A model generated the notes under the pieces. The model did not search any database and was not told where the DNA came from. It saw nothing but the letters and a program-made list of their open reading frames with translations. This document shows positions 37,501-47,052 of a stretch of 64,000 nt of DNA, one piece after another. The stretch's first letter is position 1. Each line of letters opens with the position of its first letter. The position numbers and the translations under genes are program-made. The stretch comes from TH1177 sp042138015 (lineage in GTDB: Archaea > Thermoproteota > Nitrososphaeria > Nitrososphaerales > Nitrososphaeraceae), in NCBI GenBank assembly GCA_042138015.1, contig JBHIVA010000005.1, positions 1-64,000 on the forward strand. The letters are read 5' to 3'.

Positions 37501-38346
37501 TTATCTTTTCTTATTTTCACGGCAAGCAAGTTTCAAATCTGTTATGTAATTTCTCAATAGGTCTAGTAGCGTCTCTTTGTTTTCAGTTTCTTTTATTTTC
37601 CTTATTATAGCACTTCCTACAATTACTGCATCTGCTCCTGCTTCTATCATGTTCTTTACGTGTTCTGGTGTGTTTATTCCAAATCCTGAAGCAATATTTA
37701 TTTTCCCATTTGTTAATTTCTTAACTTTTTTTATAAATGTAAATGTATATTTATCGAATTTCTGTCTTTCACCAGTTATACCGAAAACTGAAACCACATA
37801 TAGAAATCCACTGCAATTTTTAATAATCATCTTAAGCCTTAATTCGTTAGTGTTGGGAGAAGCCAAGAAGATTGTAGATAATCCATTTTTTCTAGCCGCA
37901 TTAACATATTCTTCTGATTCTTCAATAGAAACATCTGGTAAGATATAACCATCAATCCCTTTTTTCTTTGCATCTCTAGAGAACTCTTCAATACCTCTCC
38001 GAAATAAAATGTTAGAATATGTCATTATGATTAATGGAATTTCCGGATGTTTTACTCTAAGTCTTTGAGATAAATCTAAACAATGTTGTGGTGTGATGCC
38101 AAGTGCTAATGAACTATGTAATGCTTCTTGTATTGTACTTCCATCAGCAATAGGATCTGAAAATGGAATTCCAATTTCTATCATATCAGCACCACCCTCG
38201 ATTAACGCATCGATAATATGTTCTGATGTTTTTATATCTGGATAGCCACCTACAACATAACATATTAAAGCTTTATCCCGCTTGTTTCGTAATTCTCTGA
38301 ATTTTTTTTCAATTCTGTTTAAATTATTTTGTTCCATTAAAATCAC
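37501..38346 (-). CDS. trpA: Tryptophan synthase alpha subunit
   Basis: Cleaves indole-glycerol phosphate to indole and glyceraldehyde phosphate. The 281-residue barrel has the catalytic Glu in DMIEIGIPFSDPIADG, the mobile loop SPNTNELRLKMI, and the phosphate-binding ASGFGINTPEHV and VIVGSAIIRKI segments. It follows trpB by 3 bases and closes the trpCBA operon. Motifs are complete and length is normal. Confidence 0.97.
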   Translation of the reverse strand: MILMEQNNLNRIEKKFRELRNKRDKALICYVVGGYPDIKTSEHIIDALIEGGADMIEIGIPFSDPIADGSTIQEALHSSLALGITPQHCLDLSQRLRVKHPEIPLIIMTYSNILFRRGIEEFSRDAKKKGIDGYILPDVSIEESEEYVNAARKNGLSTIFLASPNTNELRLKMIIKNCSGFLYVVSVFGITGERQKFDKYTFTFIKKVKKLTNGKINIASGFGINTPEHVKNMIEAGADAVIVGSAIIRKIKETENKETLLDLLRNYITDLKLACRENKKR

Positions 38347-38349
38347 ATC

Positions 38350-39537
38350 TTATTTTTTCATAAGACTTTGAATTATTTCTACATCTTTGTCACCTCTGCC
38401 TGATAATGTGATAACTATATTATCCGTAAGTTTCAATTTTTTTGCTAATTTCATCCCATAACTTATTGCGTGAGCAGATTCTAAGGCAGGAATTATTCCT
38501 TCATATTTAGATAGGATCATAAACGCTCTTATAGCTTCCTTATCGGTACATGATTTGTATATTACCCTCTTTTTCTCTTTCAAAAAAGAGTGTTCTGGAC
38601 CTACTCCTGGATAATCTAATCCTGCAGATATACTATGTGTCTCCATTATTTGCCCTACACTGTCTTGCATTAGATACGTTTGCATCCCATGAAGAATGCC
38701 TATTGATCCTGTTGCTAAAGTTGCAGAATGCTTTCCAGATTTAAGTCCAACTCCACCTGCCTCTATACCATACAACGATACTTCGTTATCTTCAATAAAA
38801 GGATAGAAAGAGCCTATTGCATTACTACCTCCACCTACACACGCAACAATGGCGGTTGGCAATCCATTAAATTTTTCAATACTCTGTTTTTTTATTTCTT
38901 TCCCTATTATACTCTGGAAATCTCTAACAATCATTGGATATGGATGAGGTCCTACCACCGACCCAATTACATAATATGTTGTTTTTACATTGGTTATCCA
39001 ATCTCGTAATGCTTCATTAATTGCATCTTTTAGTGTTTGTGAACCTGATGTTACTTTATGAACTTTTGATCCCAACAGTTTCATACGAAAAACATTAAGT
39101 TTCTGCCTTTCAATATCTTTTGATCCCATGTAGATTTCACAGTTGAGTCCAAAAACTGATGATGCTAAAGCCGTACCTACACCATGTTGTCCAGCACCAG
39201 TCTCTGCTATGACCCTCTTTTTCCCCATTTTTTTTGCCAGTAAACATTGTCCAATAGTGTTATTTGTCTTATGAGCTCCGCCATGAAGCAAATCCTCTCT
39301 TTTGAGATAAATCTTTGCTCCACCAACATACTTAGTTAAATTATTAGCAAAATATAATGGAGTAGGTCTACCTGCGTAATCTCTTAAATATTTGGATAAT
39401 TCTGCTTTAAAATCATGATCAGCACTATATGTCGCATAAGACTTTTCTAATTCTTCTATAGCGGGCATTAACGTTTCTGGAATAAATCTTCCTCCAAATT
39501 TTCCAAATTTACCCTTTTCAGGAAAATTATATTTCAT
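38350..39537 (-). CDS. trpB: Tryptophan synthase beta subunit
   Basis: A 395-residue PLP enzyme that condenses indole with serine. The PLP Lys is in GGAHKTNNTIGQ, the catalytic Glu in AETGAGQHGVGTA, and the phosphate loop in GGGSNAIGS. The opening FGKFGGRFIPETLMPA marks the TrpB1 type that pairs with TrpA rather than stand-alone TrpB2. It lies between trpC and trpA in one transcription unit. Confidence 0.97.
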   Translation of the reverse strand: MKYNFPEKGKFGKFGGRFIPETLMPAIEELEKSYATYSADHDFKAELSKYLRDYAGRPTPLYFANNLTKYVGGAKIYLKREDLLHGGAHKTNNTIGQCLLAKKMGKKRVIAETGAGQHGVGTALASSVFGLNCEIYMGSKDIERQKLNVFRMKLLGSKVHKVTSGSQTLKDAINEALRDWITNVKTTYYVIGSVVGPHPYPMIVRDFQSIIGKEIKKQSIEKFNGLPTAIVACVGGGSNAIGSFYPFIEDNEVSLYGIEAGGVGLKSGKHSATLATGSIGILHGMQTYLMQDSVGQIMETHSISAGLDYPGVGPEHSFLKEKKRVIYKSCTDKEAIRAFMILSKYEGIIPALESAHAISYGMKLAKKLKLTDNIVITLSGRGDKDVEIIQSLMKK

Positions 39538-39620
39538 TTTGTAACAATGTTATTAAATTTACAGGAAAATATGAACTAATATATTCAAGGAATTTTAGAT
39601 TCAAATTGTGGAGTAAAAAT

Positions 39621-40469
39621 TCAATTCATACTATTTACTAATTCCATTAATTTGAATACGATGTTTTGATTTTTTTCCATTAAACTTGTACCTATCAAAA
39701 AAGCATCTGCTCCCACATTCTTTAGATATCGGATTTGTTCTATTTTTTCTATACCACTTTCACTTACGATCAAATTTCTTCCCTTATCTCTTTTGGTTAG
39801 TAAATTTTCTGTAATTTTTAAATCGATTTTTAGGGTAGCTAGACTACGATTATTAATTCCAATTAAATCCTTCTTTTCAATTTTAAAATCTAATATCTCT
39901 TTAAATTCATCTTCTGTGTGTACCTCATACAGAATGTTCAATCCCTTTTTGTGTGAGTATTCTGAAAATTTTTCGATACTTCCTTCTGTTAAATCTTTAT
40001 CAAAAATAGTCTTTATTAATAGTATATAATCTGCACCAATTTTCTTTGCGCAATCTATTTGTGTTTCGCTTACAATAATATCTTTCATTAACATTGGAAT
40101 AGATACATTCTTTCTAACGGTAACAAAATTATTAATAGATCCGTTGAAAAGATATTTTTGTGTTAATACTGAAATTGCTACTGCCCCTCCTTTTACCATT
40201 TGTTTAGCAATATATATTAAATCAACATTCTTAGTTTCAATTATCTGGCCCTTCGAAGGTGATGCTAATTTCACCTCTCCTATTATAGGAATTTTTTTAA
40301 TATTCTTCATAATACGTATGTCATTTGTTAAATCCAATGCATCATGAGGTCGATCAAAATCCAAATCATACAATCCTTCATCTATTGATCTAAATGAATT
40401 TTCAACTAATTTTTTCAACATGTTTCTTTCATTGTCTACGGAAAAAAAACGGCTCAATCTTCTATGCAC
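39621..40469 (-). CDS. trpC: Indole-3-glycerol phosphate synthase
   Basis: Forms indole-glycerol phosphate from CdRP. The barrel has IPIIGEVKLASPSKG (with catalytic Glu and Lys), AVAISVLTQKYLFNGS, PMLMKDIIV, GIGINNRSL-type IGINNRSLATLK, and SESGIEK. The start is taken at GTG 40,469, about 30 bases from a TATA-like box; ATG 40,421 is an in-frame alternative that would give 266 residues, close to the usual length. It is the first gene of trpCBA. Confidence 0.93.
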   Translation of the reverse strand: MHRRLSRFFSVDNERNMLKKLVENSFRSIDEGLYDLDFDRPHDALDLTNDIRIMKNIKKIPIIGEVKLASPSKGQIIETKNVDLIYIAKQMVKGGAVAISVLTQKYLFNGSINNFVTVRKNVSIPMLMKDIIVSETQIDCAKKIGADYILLIKTIFDKDLTEGSIEKFSEYSHKKGLNILYEVHTEDEFKEILDFKIEKKDLIGINNRSLATLKIDLKITENLLTKRDKGRNLIVSESGIEKIEQIRYLKNVGADAFLIGTSLMEKNQNIVFKLMELVNSMN

Positions 40470-40494
40470 CCTTAATATTAATCAATTTATTGAT

Positions 40495-40504
40495 GTTATA
40501 TTTA
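40495..40504 (-). promoter_or_regulatory. TATA-like box upstream of trpC
   Basis: TAAATATAAC on the minus strand, centred about 30 bases before GTG 40,469, the spacing of an archaeal TATA box driving a leaderless or short-leader transcript of trpCBA. Position and sequence only; no BRE was resolved. Confidence 0.4.
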
Positions 40505-40595
40505 TTGTGACAATGAATTAATTAAAACTAGAAAAATTTTCTTTGATAAGATAAAAAAAAGTAATACTTAATTATTTTTAAGTACATTCAAACTT

Positions 40596-41930
40596 ATGAC
40601 TAAGGTAGTAAATAAAGAATTATCGATCCTTCTTTCTGAATTTACCGAAGTCAGGAAGTTAACCGAAAATCTATTTAAACCGTTAAAAATAGAAGATGCT
40701 GTCATTCAATCTGATCCTTTTGGCAGTCCACCAAATTGGCATATTTCCCATGTCACTTGGTTCTTTCATAAAGTACTTCTAAAATACGGCAACGATTTAT
40801 CCATCAATAAAATAAATCTTGACTATTTAAATTCATATTATCAGAAATTTGAAAAAATTTTACCAAAAGATCAAAGAGGAAGATATCCGCGACCTACTAT
40901 AGCAGAAAGTCTTCTCTACAGAGAAACAATTGACAAGAATATACTTTCATTTTTGGAAGGGCTAGACTACCAAAATTCCATGGTCTCAGAGATAATTTAT
41001 GACATACAGTTGGCAAACCAACATGAAATGCAACATCAAGAATTAATGATTTATGACTTTCAAAATTATTTTGAGAGATTTCCAGATCCTTACGATAACT
41101 ATAAACCTTTCAAAATAAATGGATCTCATGAATATAATTCAAAAGAAAACTTTGAAGAAATGATATCTATTCCTGGTGGGATTTACGATCTAGGGTTTCC
41201 AGGAAAGGGATTTTCATATGATAATGAATTACCAGAACATAAGGTCTATTTATATCCTTATAAAATAGATGCTACTCCAGTTTCAAATGGAGATTTCATG
41301 AAATTTATTGATAACGGTGGATATCAGGATTATAAATATTGGTTATCTGACGGATGGGATCTTGTTCAAGAGCTTGAATGGCAGTCTCCTCTCTATTGGT
41401 CTAAAAGAGATGGGATCTGGTTAAAAAAAGATTTTTTTGGGCTAAATCCTATACAACTTGATGACCCTGTCATAAACCTAAGCTATTATGAAGCAGATGC
41501 ATATGCAAGATGGGCGGGAAAAAGACTACCTACAGAAGCAGAGTGGGAGAAAGCAGCTAGTTGGAATGAAGATCTTAAGAGAAAATTAGTTTATCCATGG
41601 GGAAATTCTTCTCCGAAACCTGAAAATGCCAACCTACTTGAATCATTTCTTTGGAAACCATCTAAATGCGGTTCTTATGTAAATGGAAAGAGTTTTTACG
41701 GCTGCTATCAGATGATTGGTGATGTATGGGAATGGACATGCTCTGAATATTCACTGTATCCAGGTTTTAAATCAAAATTTTCAGAATATACTGATAAATG
41801 GGCTATTAATCAGAAGGTTTTACGCGGAGGATCATTTGCTACACCAAGAAAGCAAATTAGAAACAGTTATAGAAATTACTTTAAACCTCATGAAAGAATA
41901 ATGTTTGCTGGATTTCGCTGTGCTAAATAA
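40596..41930 (+). CDS. egtB: Ergothioneine synthase EgtB (sulfoxide synthase)
   Basis: A 444-residue non-haem iron enzyme that joins a thiol (gamma-Glu-Cys or Cys) to trimethylhistidine with oxygen. The N-terminal DinB-like domain holds iron ligands His49/His52 (HISH) and the QHEMQHQELM box (His143/His147). The C-terminal half is a formylglycine-generating-enzyme-like domain (SIPGGIYDLG, GKRLPTEAEWEKAA, GDVWEWTCSEY, RGGSFATP, GFRCAK). Its partner EgtD is encoded convergently 8 bases away. The choice of thiol donor cannot be read from the sequence. Confidence 0.93.
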   Translation: MTKVVNKELSILLSEFTEVRKLTENLFKPLKIEDAVIQSDPFGSPPNWHISHVTWFFHKVLLKYGNDLSINKINLDYLNSYYQKFEKILPKDQRGRYPRPTIAESLLYRETIDKNILSFLEGLDYQNSMVSEIIYDIQLANQHEMQHQELMIYDFQNYFERFPDPYDNYKPFKINGSHEYNSKENFEEMISIPGGIYDLGFPGKGFSYDNELPEHKVYLYPYKIDATPVSNGDFMKFIDNGGYQDYKYWLSDGWDLVQELEWQSPLYWSKRDGIWLKKDFFGLNPIQLDDPVINLSYYEADAYARWAGKRLPTEAEWEKAASWNEDLKRKLVYPWGNSSPKPENANLLESFLWKPSKCGSYVNGKSFYGCYQMIGDVWEWTCSEYSLYPGFKSKFSEYTDKWAINQKVLRGGSFATPRKQIRNSYRNYFKPHERIMFAGFRCAK

Positions 41931-41938
41931 TATATTTC

Positions 41939-42940
41939 CTAAATTGGGGTTAATAAGGATAAACTAAACCAATTATTATCATCAACAAAATGTTTTTGTA
42001 CTGTCAAGTTGCTATTATTAGCTAAATCATTAATATCTTCTAGTTTATATTTGTATGAATTTTCTGTGTGAATAGTTTCATCTTTTTGAAAATTAAATGA
42101 TTTATTGAGCTTTCTTATATTGATACTTTGTTTAATTTTGGAAACTAAATGCATCTCGATTCTTTTTTTGTCTTCATTAAAGAATGCAAAGTGTTTAAAT
42201 AAATCTAGATTAAATTCCCCCCATAATTCTCTATTTATTCTGTTAAGCAAATTCAAATTGAATTGAGAAGTTATACCTTCACTGTCATTATATGCTAATT
42301 CTAAAATTTCTTTTTTCTTTATTAAATCGAATCCTATTAATAAAAAATCATTATAATTCAATCCAGTACTAATTGTTTTTAAAAAGTATATGGCATCTTT
42401 AGGTTCTAAGTTTCCCAAGCTTGATCCTAAAAATAAAATCAACTTTTTATCAGGTTTATAATGATCCAAATTCATATATTCATTAGCCTGTTTTATTCCA
42501 TCAAAATAATCAGATGCAATAGGATGGATGGTTATTTGTGGTAAGTCATTTGATAGATTTTTAGTACTATTAAATAACATCTCATAAGATACATCTATAG
42601 GAAAATATTGCAAATTATTATCTTGTTTATCAAGAAAATACTTTAGAATAATTTTGGTTTTTTTTGAACTTCCACTACCTAATTCAATAATGGACACATT
42701 TCTTTCTCCAAAATGGTTCAAAAGTGCTTTAATATTTTTTAAGATAATTGTATATTCAGTTCTGGTTACATAATATTCTGGTTGTAAACAAATCAGCTCG
42801 AAAAGCTCAGAACCCTTCTTATCGTAAAAATACTTTGGATTGATAAATTTTCTTTCCCTTTCAAGTCCAAATTTAACATCTCTGGCAAATTCATCCAGAT
42901 CTTTCTGACTACTATCCTGTTCAAGCAAATGATATACCAC
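41939..42940 (-). CDS. egtD: Histidine N-alpha-methyltransferase EgtD
   Basis: Makes trimethylhistidine (hercynine) from histidine with three SAM, the first step of ergothioneine synthesis. Family features are NPKYFYDKKGSELFE, LQPEYYVTRTE, the SAM-binding IELGSGSSKKT, FPIDVSYEML and LFLGSSLGNLEP, and a C-terminal MHLVSK strand. The start is set at GTG 42,940 (MVYHLLEQD), which fits homologues; the frame is open to 43,036 but those 32 residues look like translated spacer. Convergent with egtB. Confidence 0.92.
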   Translation of the reverse strand: MVYHLLEQDSSQKDLDEFARDVKFGLERERKFINPKYFYDKKGSELFELICLQPEYYVTRTEYTIILKNIKALLNHFGERNVSIIELGSGSSKKTKIILKYFLDKQDNNLQYFPIDVSYEMLFNSTKNLSNDLPQITIHPIASDYFDGIKQANEYMNLDHYKPDKKLILFLGSSLGNLEPKDAIYFLKTISTGLNYNDFLLIGFDLIKKKEILELAYNDSEGITSQFNLNLLNRINRELWGEFNLDLFKHFAFFNEDKKRIEMHLVSKIKQSINIRKLNKSFNFQKDETIHTENSYKYKLEDINDLANNSNLTVQKHFVDDNNWFSLSLLTPI

Positions 42941-43384
42941 TATAGATCTTATAATTATTAAATTCTTTGATAATATTCCACAAAAATTTCTATTGAGAAA
43001 AAAAAATAAAATAATTTTTGCAGAAGAATGTTTCAATTATAGTTATCGTAAATTTCAATAGAATAACTATATCTATCATCTAAAAAATACTAGAAGAAAA
43101 AATAAAAAGCTATTAAGAGGATTTAAAAATTGTTAGTAATATCAATATCAATATTAGTCCACAAAATACTTTTATTTTTATTATATACAAATAATAATAA
43201 ATTTTACAAAGACAAGATAATTGAACAATCATAAATCTTTAAGTTATATATAATTATACTACTTGTTATTCTCCATTTTTTTATATAGAATTGGTTTTCT
43301 ATATTCATCAAATCAGCGCAAGCTAATTAACTAATCTCAATATGAAAGTCTAAATATCCAGATAAAATTCACTTATTTATACTA
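42941..43384. other. Intergenic, no gene seen
   Basis: AT-rich DNA between egtD and tRNA-Leu. It must hold both promoters; TATA-like stretches are too common here to choose one. Confidence 0.4.
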
Positions 43385-43489
43385 GGAGGAGTCGCGAAGC
43401 CTGGTCAAACGCGCAGGACTCAAGATCTAAGGAAAAAATGAGTCATCCCGTCCTTTAGGGGTTCGTGGGTTCAAATCCCACCTCCTCCA
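43385..43489 (+). tRNA. tRNA-Leu (anticodon CAA) with ~20-nt intron
   Basis: The acceptor arm GGAGGAG pairs perfectly with CTCCTCC (discriminator A; CCA not encoded). D arm GCG/CGC, T arm GTGGG-TTCAAAT-CCCAC, and a long variable arm mark class II. The anticodon loop CTCAAG is followed by about 20 extra bases before ATCCCG. The anticodon-side GACTCA pairs with TGAGTC at the end of the insert, the bulge-helix-bulge arrangement cut by archaeal splicing endonuclease, with the intron after position 37. The spliced anticodon stem has one A-C mismatch (CAGGA against TCCCG). Confidence 0.9.
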
Positions 43490-44313
43490 TTGAATCCTCA
43501 ATTAGGTAAGAGGTTTTTGATTTCACACAACAATGGATATTGTCAAGATATTTTTGAGATTTTATCATTAGGATAAAATGTGAATATAGACCGCATAGTA
43601 CATTTGTGACGTCTATATTAGAGGTTTTAATCTCATTACTATATAATCGTGAGCTATTTAGTTGCTTTCCGTAAAAAGATAATTGATGACATCATGATGA
43701 AGACATTATTATGTTCCTAAATTTAGAATCCTATATTTTCCGTTATATTTATATATTATGTTAAAATGATCAATAAATCTTTTTCTAGTAACTTAAAAAT
43801 ATAAATAAAATCTCATGTTATAAAATGGTGTTACTTTTTTCATTTATATTATATTATCCCACGACTTTGTTGTAACACTATACCTGTGCTGATGTCACCT
43901 TTTGGTATTTAGTATGGATTTTCTTATAGAATCATTTTGAAAATTCCTTAAAGTCGTTTAAAATTATATATATTAAACACGACAATTAACATTTTTTATG
44001 TTTATTTGATACGGTATGGAAATCTAATTAGAAAATATAGTATAAGCTAAATGGTATACAATACACACGGATTTTTTCTGGGACAATTTATTGGGAGATA
44101 TGACAATTCACCGCCAACATACCAACTCATGAAATAAACTATCTTTATTTGATAAAATAAGATAAAACATTAACCCCAGATATGAGATACATATAAGGCT
44201 AAGAATTCGTTTTCTATTTACAGACTAACTATCGATTAGATTTTTACTCAGATGAATAAATTACAAATACTTGCAATGTAAACTTACAAGATATTAATCT
44301 CTTTTAAAAACAT
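43490..44313. other. Intergenic, no gene seen
   Basis: About 0.8 kb of AT-rich DNA with stops in every frame and no RNA fold recognised. Confidence 0.4.
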
Positions 44314-44550
44314 TTGTCATTGAGCTGCAAGGGATTATGTGATAGGTTTAACAGTAAGAGAGGAGGGAAATACTCTTTGTATGCTCAAAACTTCAAAAGA
44401 TGCTCTCATTGTACTATTTATATAAAATGCGAAGGGAACAGATGTCCCTGTTGCCGATACCCACTACGTCATAACAGACGATCAAATACTAGAACAATAT
44501 CAAATATAAAACGTATTACTCATAATTTTTATGCCTTAAAATATTCTTAG
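44314..44550 (+). CDS. Small zinc-ribbon protein
   Basis: A 78-residue protein starting with TTG. It has an N-terminal SCKGLCDRF and a zinc ribbon of CSHC (RCSHCTIYIKCEG) and CPCC (RCPCCRYPLR), followed by a basic tail. This order, with CKG.C near the start and a CxxC/CPCC pair, is one I associate with a small conserved thaumarchaeal family of unknown role, probably nucleic-acid binding. It sits upstream of the UbiA gene on the same strand with a 157-base gap. Confidence 0.65.
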   Translation: MSLSCKGLCDRFNSKRGGKYSLYAQNFKRCSHCTIYIKCEGNRCPCCRYPLRHNRRSNTRTISNIKRITHNFYALKYS

Positions 44551-44707
44551 AATTTTGACAAATAGTATTAGTAATATTTAAAACATATCTGTGAAGCTTA
44601 GAATTCAACAATCCTTGATTTCCAGAGCAAAAAAAAGAGATCAGCGATGTAATAATAATAACCTACTAACTTATTTTACCGAGATAGGAATTTTTTTGGT
44701 GTCCTGA

Positions 44708-45613
44708 ATGATTAACCTCATTATCATACTCAATTACTTGACACTGATAAGATTTCCTAATATTTTTACTACAATACCCAATATAATATTAGGATATTTT
44801 TTATTTACTGATATAAAAGACACAGATTATCTAGATTTATCAATATTATTACTGGTATCTATTTTATTATATATAGGAGGGGTCGTACTAAATGATTATT
44901 TTGACCTCAAAAAAGACAAAAATGAAAGACCTTCAAGACCACTTCCCTCGAATAAAATACCAAAAAGAAATGCTATCTATATATGCATCTCATGCTTTAC
45001 ATCTGCTTTATTTCTTTCCAGTTATACGAGTCTTACAGCATTTTTACTAACTATCACAATTTTGATCTTGATTTTTATATACAATTCATATTCGAAAGAA
45101 CGTATTTCAGGTCCTCCTAACATGGGATTGATCAGAAGTTTTAACATTCTATTAGGAGCAAGTACCTCCTTCTCATTTTCAGCGTTTAATCTTCAATTAC
45201 CTGATCCAAAGATTCCTATCATCATTCTTTTTGAATTCTTGTATGTTTTTCTGATAACATTGCTTAGCCGAAATGAAACGGAAAAACAGTATTTTAATAC
45301 AAAATTTCTTTTAATCTCTTCAATAATTTATTTCATGATATTCTCAATTATTTTTTTAATTTTACTAGGCATTTTTAATATCAGTTCAATAATAAACGTA
45401 AGTATTTTCACTACAGTAATAATTTATGTACACTACCTCTCATTTAAAAAAAACAAGTTTTCGATCCAAAAATTGATCTCGGTTCTAATAGTTCTTATGA
45501 TAGTGTTTGATTCCATTTTTATTACTGATAGTATAGGAATTTCATATGGTTTGATGATACTTTTGCTAGCGCCTTTAACAATATTTCTATCAAAAAAAAT
45601 GTACATGACTTAA
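44708..45613 (+). CDS. UbiA-type prenyltransferase (EboC-like)
   Basis: A 301-residue membrane protein with about eight hydrophobic helices. It carries the first Asp-rich motif NDYFDLKKDKNERPSRPLPS and a second polar loop YNSYSKERISGPPNMGLIRS, which bind prenyl diphosphate and Mg. The MGLIRSFNILLGAS stretch resembles EboC of the bacterial ebo cluster. The next two genes, a phosphodiesterase-fold enzyme and a TIM-barrel protein, match other ebo members, so the three may make or export a modified lipid-linked metabolite. Prenyl acceptor unknown. Confidence 0.8.
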   Translation: MINLIIILNYLTLIRFPNIFTTIPNIILGYFLFTDIKDTDYLDLSILLLVSILLYIGGVVLNDYFDLKKDKNERPSRPLPSNKIPKRNAIYICISCFTSALFLSSYTSLTAFLLTITILILIFIYNSYSKERISGPPNMGLIRSFNILLGASTSFSFSAFNLQLPDPKIPIIILFEFLYVFLITLLSRNETEKQYFNTKFLLISSIIYFMIFSIIFLILLGIFNISSIINVSIFTTVIIYVHYLSFKKNKFSIQKLISVLIVLMIVFDSIFITDSIGISYGLMILLLAPLTIFLSKKMYMT

Positions 45614-45693
45614 TTTCAATCTATTCTGAGACACTTTTTTTAAAAATATCTGGTTCAAACAGCATTATTTAAATTAAATACTCTCTAGATCAT

Positions 45694-47034
45694 ATGAAAA
45701 TTATGAGAAAACATACTATAATCATTGATATCGTAGGACTTGAAGAAAAACACCTTGATTCAAATTTACTTCCTGTAATTACCAATATAGCTAATCAAGG
45801 AGAATCTTGCAAGTTAAAACCGGTATTTCCTGCGGTGACATGTACTATGCAAACTAGTATACTATCCGGTGAATATCCAGATAGGCACGGAATTATATCA
45901 AACGGATTTATGGATCGTAAAACATATAATGTATCATTTTGGGAACAATACAGTTCGCTTGTCCAAGTCCCAAGGATCTGGGATGTTATAAAATTTAGAA
46001 ATTCAAATATGAATACAGCTGTACTTTTTTATCAGAATACTCTGTATTCCAATTCAGATTATATAATAACACCAAAACCAATCCATCTAGAAAATGAAAT
46101 GATAATGTGGTGTTATTCAAAACCTGTTGGTTTTTATGAAGAAGTTTCTAAAATGATAGGTGGCTTCGACTTGTCAAAATATTGGGGTCCATTTTCATCG
46201 CAGGTGTCAAGCGAATGGATTTGTAATGCAACTAAATATACAGTTGAAAAGTACAGGCCAAACCTCTTGTTTACTTATATTCCTCACGTTGATTATTCGG
46301 CTCAACGGTTTGGGAAAAATAGTTCAAAAGTACGTGAGGATCTTGTAAATGCAGATAAATTGGTTGGTGAGATTATTCAATCTACAAAAAAAATAGGCAT
46401 ATCAGATGATACTCAATTTATCATTTTTTCAGAATATTCTTTTAACGATGTCAATGGTGCTATTAATATCAATCTAATTCTCAGGGAAAATGGTTTCCTT
46501 AGTGTAAGACAAATAAATGGAAAAGAGTATGTAGATTTTGAATTTAGCAAAGCTTTTGCAGTCGTTGATCATCAAATTGCTAATATATATATTAAATTCA
46601 AAGAGGATGTTCCAGATATATTGAATCTTTTAAAAAATATTAATGATATTGAAATGATAATGGCTAATGAAGAAAAACAGTTTTATCATATTAACCATGA
46701 ACGTGCGGGAGATATAATAGTAGTATCAAAGAGTGATAAGTGGTTTGCGTATTATTGGTGGTATGATATAGATCACGCTCCTAATTTTGCAAGACGAGTG
46801 GATATTCATAGAAAACCGGGTTATGATCCACTTGAATTATTTTTTAATTCTCAAACTAAATCAATTTCATTCGACACCTCCTTAATCAAAGGTTCACATG
46901 GAAGACCCTACAATTCAGAGACATTGGAAGGATATTCATTGTATGTTTCTAATGTTAATTCTGATATTCAAAGGGATTCAGATAATTCAATAAATGCAAC
47001 CTCCATTGGAAAATACTTAATCGATTCACTTTAA
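45694..47034 (+). CDS. Alkaline-phosphatase-superfamily phosphodiesterase (EboF-like)
   Basis: A 446-residue type I phosphodiesterase/nucleotide pyrophosphatase fold. The nucleophilic Thr lies in PVFPAVTCTMQTSILSG, followed by YPDRHGIISNGF. Further metal ligands are in YIPHVDYSAQRFG, FSEYSFND and the final GSHGRP. There is no signal peptide, so it acts in the cytosol. It starts 80 bases after the UbiA gene and is followed after 18 bases by the TIM-barrel gene. The family hydrolyses phosphodiester or phosphonate bonds; substrate here unknown. Confidence 0.85.
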   Translation: MKIMRKHTIIIDIVGLEEKHLDSNLLPVITNIANQGESCKLKPVFPAVTCTMQTSILSGEYPDRHGIISNGFMDRKTYNVSFWEQYSSLVQVPRIWDVIKFRNSNMNTAVLFYQNTLYSNSDYIITPKPIHLENEMIMWCYSKPVGFYEEVSKMIGGFDLSKYWGPFSSQVSSEWICNATKYTVEKYRPNLLFTYIPHVDYSAQRFGKNSSKVREDLVNADKLVGEIIQSTKKIGISDDTQFIIFSEYSFNDVNGAININLILRENGFLSVRQINGKEYVDFEFSKAFAVVDHQIANIYIKFKEDVPDILNLLKNINDIEMIMANEEKQFYHINHERAGDIIVVSKSDKWFAYYWWYDIDHAPNFARRVDIHRKPGYDPLELFFNSQTKSISFDTSLIKGSHGRPYNSETLEGYSLYVSNVNSDIQRDSDNSINATSIGKYLIDSL

Positions 47035-47052
47035 ATCACTAAGGAACTGTTC

